From SZUA-87 sp041687805 (GTDB lineage Bacteria; Actinomycetota; Acidimicrobiia; Acidimicrobiales; Aldehydirespiratoraceae), in NCBI GenBank assembly GCA_041687805.1, contig JBDNJK010000080.1, positions 1 to 23,114 of the forward strand: a stretch of 23,114 nucleotides of DNA, read 5' to 3'. The position numbers were made by a program, and so were the translations under genes. The notes beneath the pieces were generated by a model. That model was not told the origin of the DNA, ran no database searches, and was given only the letters and a program-made list of their open reading frames with translations. Positions within the stretch are counted from its first letter, which is position 1; each line of letters opens with the position of its first letter. Shown here in pieces: positions 15,907 to 21,700 of the stretch.

Positions 15907-16656
15907 GTGCGCCAACTGATCCCCAGTCGTATCGACCCGGCCGAACCTTTCGAGATCTACCCCGCCGCGGCGCGACCAGCACCAATTGGGCGCCCTTGGG
16001 TGATGCTCAACATGATTTCCAGCATCGACGGAGCCACCGCGATGGATGGCGTTTCTGGTGCCCTGGGCGGGCCGGGCGACAAATCGGTGTTCGGCGCCAT
16101 CAGGGCCAGCTGCGACTGGATTCTGGTGGCCTCCGGCACCGCTAGAGCCGAGCGTTATCGAATACCTCGCCCCAACGCGAGAACCCGAGCTGCACGAATT
16201 TCTGCCGGCAGGGCGCCGGCCCCTCGACTCGCCGTGATGAGCGGATCGCTCGAATTCGAACCCGATTTGCCGATGCTCGCCGACCGAGCCGATCAGGAAG
16301 ATCCCGTCGTTGTGATCACCGGGCGCTCGGCTTCGCCAGAAAGGGTCTCTGAACTGCAGGAATTGGCCGAGGTGGCAGTTGTAGACATGGACCGGCCGAC
16401 GCCGCAGGCTGCGCTCGATGTGCTTCATCAACGAGGTGCTCACATCGTGTTGTTGGAAGGTGGCCCATCTTTGAACGCCCAATTTGCCGAATCGAAACTG
16501 ATCGACGAACTCTGCATATCGATTTCTCCCAAGGTGGTGGCTGGCGATTCCCGCCGGATGGTGTCGGGCGGACAGGCGCTCGGCGACCTCGAATACGAGC
16601 TCGCTCATCTTCTCGAACACGACAACATGCTTTTTGTCAGGTATGTCAGAGTGTGA
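15907..16656 (+). CDS. RibD C-terminal domain/DHFR-fold reductase
   Basis: A 249-residue protein (from GTG 15907) with the RibD C-terminal, dihydrofolate-reductase-like fold. MLNMISSIDGATA and a segment ending SCDWILVASGTARAE are the substrate and NADPH-binding hallmarks. LLEGGPSLNA lies near residue 185 and SPKVVAG near 205. Standalone proteins of this family occur in Actinobacteria as pyrimidine reductase family members. Mycobacterial Rv2671 is one, reported to have dihydrofolate reductase activity. The deaminase domain of true RibD is absent and no riboflavin genes are nearby, so the physiological substrate is open. The open frame extends upstream to 15778, but that part lacks family similarity. 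Its stop TGA abuts the stop of the convergent LysM gene with no gap. Confidence 0.83.
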   Translation: MRQLIPSRIDPAEPFEIYPAAARPAPIGRPWVMLNMISSIDGATAMDGVSGALGGPGDKSVFGAIRASCDWILVASGTARAERYRIPRPNARTRAARISAGRAPAPRLAVMSGSLEFEPDLPMLADRADQEDPVVVITGRSASPERVSELQELAEVAVVDMDRPTPQAALDVLHQRGAHIVLLEGGPSLNAQFAESKLIDELCISISPKVVAGDSRRMVSGGQALGDLEYELAHLLEHDNMLFVRYVRV

Positions 16657-17082
16657 TCAGCCGAGGAGACCGGCTGGGATGAGGAGTTCCTGACCGGGCT
16701 GTATCGCACCATCACCTGCTATCGCGCTCAGCTCGGCGACCAGCGGGCGAGGATCGTGGTTGGGAGCCAACTGCCTGGCAATTCCCCAAAGTGTGTCGCC
16801 GGCCATGACCGTGATCGACACAGACTCCGTGATATCGGCCTCGGCGCCACGAGTCGCTGCGGCTTGGCTGGCGATTGATGTCAGCCCGACCACCGCAACC
16901 ACCAACATCGCGAAACCAACAGCAAGAGCAGCGACGCGCCTCGCTCGATATATCTCGGGCGACAAACGAACTGCAGCGGACTTGCCGCGATCTGCCGCGT
17001 GGCCGAAATCTGCGTGTCCGAAGTCGGTGCGGCCAAGATCTGTGTGGGCGAAATCTGTCGTGTAGGTGAGTGCTGCGGTCAT
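16657..17082 (-). CDS. Membrane-anchored LysM protein, candidate SOS division inhibitor
   Basis: A 141-residue protein from ATG 17082. The short cytoplasmic N-terminus carries pentapeptide-repeat-like units (residues 9-33: TDFAH, TDLGR, TDFGH, ADFGH, AADRG). A transmembrane helix follows (about 49-76). A single LysM domain lies outside (about 88-139), with AGDTLWGIARQLAP and PGQELLIPA. LysM binds peptidoglycan. Proteins with one membrane helix and LysM encoded beside lexA are SOS-induced division suppressors: YneA in Bacillus, and the mycobacterial lexA neighbour Rv2719c. The position, divergent from lexA and under SOS boxes, supports the same role here (inference). A longer frame to 17262 exists, but its extra residues cover the promoter and are not family-like. 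A weak CAGAAT 6 nt before the ATG is an alternative leaderless -10. Confidence 0.82.
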   Translation of the reverse strand: MTAALTYTTDFAHTDLGRTDFGHADFGHAADRGKSAAVRLSPEIYRARRVAALAVGFAMLVVAVVGLTSIASQAAATRGAEADITESVSITVMAGDTLWGIARQLAPNHDPRPLVAELSAIAGDGAIQPGQELLIPAGLLG

Positions 17083-17176
17083 GTTGTGATTCTGCTCTCG
17101 GGGTGTGACATCGAACTTTTCGGAGGCGAGGAGGCCTTGGATGTGCCCTCCAGCTGAAGAAATTCGGAGTAGGTAC

Positions 17177-17262
17177 TTGACTCCGAACGATTGTTTGGCG
17201 AACATGTGTGCGTCGAACAGTCGTTCGTCATACATTGAATACGAACATTCGTTCGCTGTCAA
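17177..17262. promoter_or_regulatory. Face-to-face lexA/LysM promoters with three SOS boxes
   Basis: Three LexA operators of the GAAC-N4-GTTC type are present: 17185-17196 (GAACGATTGTTT, one mismatch), 17215-17226 (GAACAGTCGTTC) and 17243-17254 (GAACATTCGTTC). A rightward promoter has TTGACT at 17177-17182 and a weak -10 at 17200-17205. A leftward promoter has a perfect TTGACA at 17262-17257 and TTCAAT at 17239-17234, with 17 nt spacing. The outer boxes each fill one spacer. The middle box covers both predicted start sites (about 17212 and 17227). LexA bound here should repress both genes. Confidence 0.8.
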
Positions 17263-17315
17263 CCTCTACACGGCAGCCCGACCAAACAATTCCAACAGGT
17301 CCCACAGGCCGCAAC

Positions 17316-17320
17316 GGAGG
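17316..17320 (+). promoter_or_regulatory. lexA: Ribosome-binding site deciding the lexA start
   Basis: GGAGG lies 4 nt before ATG 17325. It settles the start of lexA against the upstream in-frame ATG at 17208, which falls within the SOS operators. Confidence 0.85.
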
Positions 17321-17324
17321 CACC

Positions 17325-17954
17325 ATGTCCGACACCCTCACCACTCGCCAACGCCAAATCCTCGACGTGATCGTCGACCACCAAAGCGCGCATGGCTACC
17401 CGCCATCGGTTCGCGAGATCGGCTCTGCGGTCGGCCTCAAATCTCCCGCCACGGTGAAGTCACATCTCGACAACCTGCGAGATGCCGGCTACCTCATTCG
17501 CGATCCGTCCAAGCCCCGAGCCATCCAAGTTCGATACGACCCGGCCAGCGGCGAAAGTGTCGACCGGGGTCCGGTTCGCCACGTCCCATTGGTAGGAGAT
17601 GTGGCTGCGGGCACCGATGTGCTCGCCTCAGAAAATATCGAGGAGCTGGTCCCGATGCCCGCCGACCTCACCGGCGGCGGAGAGCTGTTCATGCTCAGAG
17701 TCAGGGGTGAATCAATGATTGACCTCGGCATATTCGACGGCGACTTCGTCGTGTGCCACAGCCAGGAAACCGCCTCCGATGGCGACATCGTGATTGCTGG
17801 CATTCCCGGCGACGAAGCAACCATCAAGACGTTCCTGCATCGCAACGGATCGATCGTGCTGGTGCCCGCCAACGAGACTCTCAGCGAGATGGTGTTCGAC
17901 CCATCCGAAGTAAGCATCTACGGCCGGGTCGTAACGGTTATGCGCAAACTCTGA
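17325..17954 (+). CDS. lexA: LexA SOS repressor
   Basis: LexA represses DNA-damage genes and cleaves itself when RecA filaments form. The 209-residue protein has a winged helix-turn-helix N-terminus (QRQILDVIVDHQ, then PPSVREIGSAVGLKSPATV, about residues 11-44). The C-terminal S24 peptidase domain contains the cleavage bond A95-G96 (VAAGTD), nucleophile S130 (GESMI) and general base K168 (ATIKTF). The start is fixed by GGAGG and by the family N-terminus TTRQRQIL. Upstream is the three-box SOS region, so lexA is autoregulated. The leader is predicted at about 110 nt and contains the opposing promoter. It is divergent from the LysM protein and converges on dapE with a shared hairpin between them. 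Confidence 0.97.
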   Translation: MSDTLTTRQRQILDVIVDHQSAHGYPPSVREIGSAVGLKSPATVKSHLDNLRDAGYLIRDPSKPRAIQVRYDPASGESVDRGPVRHVPLVGDVAAGTDVLASENIEELVPMPADLTGGGELFMLRVRGESMIDLGIFDGDFVVCHSQETASDGDIVIAGIPGDEATIKTFLHRNGSIVLVPANETLSEMVFDPSEVSIYGRVVTVMRKL

Positions 17955-17958
17955 TGCG

Positions 17959-17985
17959 CGGAGTCTGGCAGCGGCTCAGACTCCG
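17959..17985. terminator. Bidirectional hairpin between lexA and dapE
   Basis: CGGAGTCTG (17959-17967) and CAGACTCCG (17977-17985) form a perfect 9-bp stem with a 9-nt loop in a 21-bp convergent gap. The right arm lies in the last codons and stop of dapE. There is no strong T-run, but the symmetry and placement fit a shared terminator. Confidence 0.6.
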
Positions 17986-19052
17986 TATGTGATCAAGTCG
18001 CGCAGGGCGTCGTATGTCGAAATCAGCGATGATCGTTCGAGGTACTCACCCGCAGTGTGGGCAATCGCTGGGTCTCCAGGCCCGAAGTTCGATGCGGGCA
18101 CTCCCCTGGCAGCGAAGAACGCCACGTCGGTCCAGCCAAGTTTGGCCCTGACCTCCAAGCTGTTGCGCTCGATCAACGCTGCGAGCAAAGGGTCGTCAAG
18201 GCCGGGCCGGGCCGGCGGCGACATATCCACCAATTCCACTGTGTCGCCATTCTCGAGGGCCGGAGCCAACATTGACCTCACTTGGGCTTCAGCGATCTCG
18301 GGCGACCAATCCGGGGCAAATCGATAGTTGACCAGCACGTCGGCTCGGTCTGGAACCACGTTGCCCGCTACGCCACCCGACACGTTCACCGCTTGAAGCG
18401 ACTCGCGATATTCGCAACCCTCGACCACCGGTCGGCGCAGTTCGGCCGATGCAATCGTGTCGAGCAAGTGCCCAAGCCGATGAATTGCATTTCGGCCCAT
18501 CCATGGCCTCGCGGTGTGAGCCCGCTCGCCCGCCAATTCCACGCGGAGCCTCATCGTCCCTTGGCATCCGGCTTCGATGGCGCCGAGGGTGGGCTCACCC
18601 AGCAACGCGACATCTCCAGCAAGAAGCTCGGGTCGGGTTGCCTCGATCTCACGAAGCCCGTTGAACTGGATTGCCACTTCCTCGCGGGCGTAGAGAACGT
18701 ATGTGAGATCAACGGCAGGCTCGCTGACGGTTCGTGCCAGCTCGAGGATGGCGGCCACACCGCCCTTCATGTCGGTGGAACCCACCCCGTAGAGCCTGTC
18801 GCCATCGATCACTGCTCGGTCGTTGCCTGCGGCCGGAACCGTGTCGATATGGCCGCCGAGCACCAGACGACGCGACCGACCCAGATCCGTTCTTGCCACC
18901 AAATTGTCGCCCACACGATCGACGATCAGATGCGGCAGGTCCAGCTCTGATTCGAGTAGATCAGCGATATGCCCCTCGGCATGGCTCGGCGAGGGAATGT
19001 CAACCAATGCCGCGGCGAGGGCAAAGAGGTCGCCGCTCGGCAGGCCCGTCAA
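17976..19052 (-). CDS. dapE: Succinyl-diaminopimelate desuccinylase
   Basis: DapE hydrolyses N-succinyl-L,L-diaminopimelate to L,L-diaminopimelate and succinate. This is the last step specific to the succinylase route for lysine and peptidoglycan. The 358-residue M20 metallopeptidase has H68 and D70 in GGHIDTVP, the bridging D94 in GSTDMKGG and the acidic pair E124-E125 in AREEV. A dimerisation domain with GERAHTARP follows, and the ligand histidine near the C-terminus is in AIAHTAGEY. The start is TTG at 19052, 16 nt after the dapD stop, with no better codon in frame. It belongs to the actinobacterial-type DapE group. It is the distal gene of the run from hflX and ends in a hairpin shared with lexA. 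dapF and lysA are not in the window. Confidence 0.93.
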   Translation of the reverse strand: MTGLPSGDLFALAAALVDIPSPSHAEGHIADLLESELDLPHLIVDRVGDNLVARTDLGRSRRLVLGGHIDTVPAAGNDRAVIDGDRLYGVGSTDMKGGVAAILELARTVSEPAVDLTYVLYAREEVAIQFNGLREIEATRPELLAGDVALLGEPTLGAIEAGCQGTMRLRVELAGERAHTARPWMGRNAIHRLGHLLDTIASAELRRPVVEGCEYRESLQAVNVSGGVAGNVVPDRADVLVNYRFAPDWSPEIAEAQVRSMLAPALENGDTVELVDMSPPARPGLDDPLLAALIERNSLEVRAKLGWTDVAFFAARGVPASNFGPGDPAIAHTAGEYLERSSLISTYDALRDLITYGV

Positions 19053-19068
19053 CGGAGTCGTCCCGCGA

Positions 19069-19923
19069 TCACGTGGCCGCGCCGTGGTCTCGAAGAATCT
19101 GATTGAGCGCCGATTTGTCGTGACGCTGGCCCTCTTCGAGCCGTTTGATCACCAGAACAGCGGGCAATCCGTATTCTCCGCCCGGGAACGAGCGGGGCCG
19201 TGTGCCGGCCACAGCCACACACCACGATGGAATCTCTCCCCGAGAGAGCTCCTCTCCAGTTTGGACGTCGATTACTGGAATCGATTTGGTGAGAATCGCC
19301 CCGGCACCAAGGACCGTGCCCTGGCCAACGCGGGCACCCTCGGCGACGATACATCTGCTGCCGATCAGGCAGTCGTCCTCGATGATGACGGGCGCCGCTT
19401 GTGGCGGCTCGAGCACACCACCAATGCCGACTCCGCCTGAGAGGTGAACGTTCTTGCCGATCTGGGCACACGACCCCACGGTCGCCCATGTGTCAACCAT
19501 CGTGTTGGCATCGACATATGCGCCGATGTTGATGTAGCTGGGCATCATCACCACCCCAGGGGCTTGATAGCTGCCCCACCGCGCAGAAGCACCGGGGATG
19601 ACTCTGACGCCGCGCGCCATGTAGTCGGTCTTGAGAGGGATCTTGTCGGCGTACTCGAACGGCGCCGACTCGATGGTGGCCATTTGCGAGATTTTGAACA
19701 GGAGAAGCACCGCGAGCTTGCACCATTGATTCACCATGACGGAACCATCGGGTTGTACCTGGGCAACTCGGACGGTGCCGGAGTCGAGAAGGTTGATTGC
19801 CTCGTGGACACTGGCGACCACATCGGGACTGGCCGAGTCGAGCGTGTCGCGCTCCGACCACAACTGCTCGATTCGGGCTTTCAACTCGGCTATGCCGGTA
19901 GATGTTGCGACTGGATCTGACAT
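19069..19923 (-). CDS. dapD: Tetrahydrodipicolinate N-succinyltransferase
   Basis: DapD transfers succinyl from succinyl-CoA to tetrahydrodipicolinate. The 284-residue protein has an N-terminal helical domain (LLDSGTVRVA, NQWCKLAVLLLFKI) and a left-handed beta-helix. That helix includes MPSYINIGAYVD, TMVDTWATVGSCAQIGKN and HLSGGVGIGGVLEP. These blocks are nearly identical to the E. coli-type enzyme, and the length matches too. The mycobacterial DapD (about 317 residues) belongs to a clearly different subfamily, so an E. coli-type enzyme in this setting is notable. The start is set at 19923 because the in-frame extension to 20055 overlaps the next gene and has no family similarity. It is 16 nt ahead of dapE and 10 nt after the membrane-protein gene, so an operon is very likely. 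Confidence 0.95.
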   Translation of the reverse strand: MSDPVATSTGIAELKARIEQLWSERDTLDSASPDVVASVHEAINLLDSGTVRVAQVQPDGSVMVNQWCKLAVLLLFKISQMATIESAPFEYADKIPLKTDYMARGVRVIPGASARWGSYQAPGVVMMPSYINIGAYVDANTMVDTWATVGSCAQIGKNVHLSGGVGIGGVLEPPQAAPVIIEDDCLIGSRCIVAEGARVGQGTVLGAGAILTKSIPVIDVQTGEELSRGEIPSWCVAVAGTRPRSFPGGEYGLPAVLVIKRLEEGQRHDKSALNQILRDHGAAT

Positions 19924-19933
19924 GGGCCGCAGA

Positions 19934-20584
19934 CTACCGCCCGCCGTCTCGCCACTCACCTGCGGACCACGCCGACGCTGGAGGCAACGCGGCCAATCGG
20001 TTGCGCCGCCGGCTTTCGCGCAGCGCCGCCACGATTGCCAGCGCGATCCCTCCAAGCACGAACGGCACCCCTATGGCCAAGCCCCCCACCAGCAACCAGA
20101 CGAGGTGGCCGGCTGGGCTCGGTCCGACGGCCAGATTCACTCCGGAGCCCTCCACCTGCATCGAGTAGGTGCCTGGATCGAGAGAGATCGTGGCGAAGGC
20201 GCGTCCAGTGTGGGACGGGAACCCATAGGAAAACGTCCGGCCATAGGGCTTCATCGATACCTCACGCCCGGCCTCGACATCCCAGATTCGCATTCTGAAT
20301 CCGGAGAGAGACGCATTGCTCGGCTCGATGAAGACCGTCCAGTCAACCGGCTCGTCGACCACGAACTCCGAAGCGTTGCCTACGCCCGACCGATGCAACG
20401 CGTCGACTTCGTCCGACATTCTGATGAAGTGGAAACCGACCCAGATCACAACAGCGAGCACACCGACAACCGCAGCGATACCTCCGGTCCAGATCCAAGG
20501 CTGAAGTGGGCGTGAACTGCTGAGAAATCCACCGTGGGCCGGATTCGGAGGCGGCGGCGGTGGTGCGAGATCCGAGCTGGTCAC
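19934..20584 (-). CDS. Small membrane protein with two transmembrane helices
   Basis: I do not recognise this 216-residue protein. It begins with a Pro-rich cytoplasmic segment (residues 8-15), then a transmembrane helix (about 30-52). About 105 extracytoplasmic residues rich in beta-type sequence follow, resembling a small beta-sandwich (VDWTVFIEPSN, then TISLDPGTYSMQVEGSG). A second long helix (about 159-188) and a basic tail end the protein. Related actinobacterial proteins of this layout exist, but I cannot name the family. GTG 20584 overlaps the dapC stop by 4 nt (GTGA), so translation is probably coupled, and dapD starts 10 nt after its stop. A role linked to the envelope or to diaminopimelate supply is only suggested by position. 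Confidence 0.75.
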   Translation of the reverse strand: MTSSDLAPPPPPPNPAHGGFLSSSRPLQPWIWTGGIAAVVGVLAVVIWVGFHFIRMSDEVDALHRSGVGNASEFVVDEPVDWTVFIEPSNASLSGFRMRIWDVEAGREVSMKPYGRTFSYGFPSHTGRAFATISLDPGTYSMQVEGSGVNLAVGPSPAGHLVWLLVGGLAIGVPFVLGGIALAIVAALRESRRRNRLAALPPASAWSAGEWRDGGR

Positions 20585-21696
20585 TGACCGTTCGCTCGGC
20601 GGAGAGCCAGCTCAAATCGTTCTTCTGGCTGCACAACTGCCACGCGCACCCTCCCGGCACCCGCCTCGCCGTAGAACTCCCCCGGGCTGACAACGAGTCC
20701 AGAAACCGACGCCAATCGATGGGCCAACGCCCACGCATCCCCGTCCGGCGCTGCCGCCCACAAATAGAACCCACCTCCGGGCAGGTCCGCCGGAGCATCG
20801 AATGCCTTGAGCACTTCCAAGCCCAGCTTGAGCCGTCGTAGGTAACGGTCGCGCTGCACGTCGACGTGGACTTGATCGGACCATGCAGCCACCGCAGCGG
20901 CCTGGACCGGGCCCGGTACGAGGAAACCGGCGTGCTTGCGGATCTCACGCAGATACTTCACAATTTCGGGGTCGCCTGCGTAGAAACCGGCCCTCATACC
21001 CGCGAGATTCGATCGTTTCGACAGTGAGTGCACCGCCAATACTCCCGACGTTCCTTCAGCCAATATCGTGCGAGGCGGACCCTGCCAAGTGAATTCCGCA
21101 TAGCACTCGTCGCTAAGAATCAACACGTCGTTGGCCCTGCCCCAAGCAGCAACAGCTTGCAGATCATCGAGACCACCAGCGGGATTACCCGGCGTGTTGA
21201 CCCACAGGCACAGAGCCCTGGCGGCGTCGGCAGGGTCGATGGCACTCAGATCGATCCGCCATTCAGAGTCGACCGGCACAGCCACGGCTCGACAACCAGC
21301 GAGAGTGGCTCCCATCTCATAGGACGGATAGGAAACCGCCGGATACAGAACAGTGTCGAGATCGGGTCTGCGAAGTTTCAAGAAATGCGGGGTGCCGGCC
21401 ACGAACTCCTTGGTGCCGATGCACGCAGCAATCTCGCTGATCGGATCGATATCGACACCGAAACGGAAATTTGCCCAATTCGCAGCAGCGGTTCGGAATT
21501 CGACACTGCCGATGGAGGGCGGATAGCCCCGCTCAGAATCAGAGGTCGACAGGGCCTCGACAACGATCGCCGGAGGCGGATCGAAGGGGGTGCCAATCGA
21601 GCAATTGATCGCACCGCCCGGTAGCAGATCGGCCTCGGCTTTGAGCTCGTCAAGAAGATCGTAGGGGTAAGCGGGTGGCACAAAGCCGGTGGTCAT
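20581..21696 (-). CDS. dapC: Succinyldiaminopimelate transaminase, actinobacterial type
   Basis: A fold-type I PLP aminotransferase of 371 residues. It should convert N-succinyl-2-amino-6-ketopimelate to N-succinyl-L,L-diaminopimelate with glutamate as donor. Visible motifs are the aromatic/glycine segment AVSYPSYEMGA, NTPGNPAG (substrate-binding Asn), ILSDECYAEF (PLP Asp and Tyr) and the Schiff-base lysine K227 in HSLSKRSNLAG. RVRVAVVQP near the C-terminus should hold the substrate-binding arginine. The length and the presence of dapD and dapE in the same run favour DapC over a general aspartate aminotransferase. The ATG at 21696 has an AAAGGTGA ribosome-binding site overlapping the hflX stop. 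Its own stop overlaps the membrane-protein start. Confidence 0.9.
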   Translation of the reverse strand: MTTGFVPPAYPYDLLDELKAEADLLPGGAINCSIGTPFDPPPAIVVEALSTSDSERGYPPSIGSVEFRTAAANWANFRFGVDIDPISEIAACIGTKEFVAGTPHFLKLRRPDLDTVLYPAVSYPSYEMGATLAGCRAVAVPVDSEWRIDLSAIDPADAARALCLWVNTPGNPAGGLDDLQAVAAWGRANDVLILSDECYAEFTWQGPPRTILAEGTSGVLAVHSLSKRSNLAGMRAGFYAGDPEIVKYLREIRKHAGFLVPGPVQAAAVAAWSDQVHVDVQRDRYLRRLKLGLEVLKAFDAPADLPGGGFYLWAAAPDGDAWALAHRLASVSGLVVSPGEFYGEAGAGRVRVAVVQPEERFELALRRANGQ

Positions 21697-21700
21697 GATC

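Noticed and set aside
15667..16620. Long minus-strand ORF of 317 residues
   Set aside because: It is antisense to the RibD-like gene and extends through the regulatory gap, with shadow-like composition and no domain.
17083..17262. Extended LysM protein start at 17262
   Set aside because: The first codons would lie in the -35/SOS region, ahead of the predicted leftward start site, and the extra 60 residues resemble no family N-terminus.
17208..17324. Upstream ATG for lexA at 17208
   Set aside because: It would place SOS operators in the coding region; GGAGG and the family N-terminus support ATG 17325.
19924..20055. Extended dapD start at 20055
   Set aside because: The extra 44 residues overlap the membrane-protein gene and are low-complexity Arg/Gly sequence unlike DapD; M at 19923 fits.
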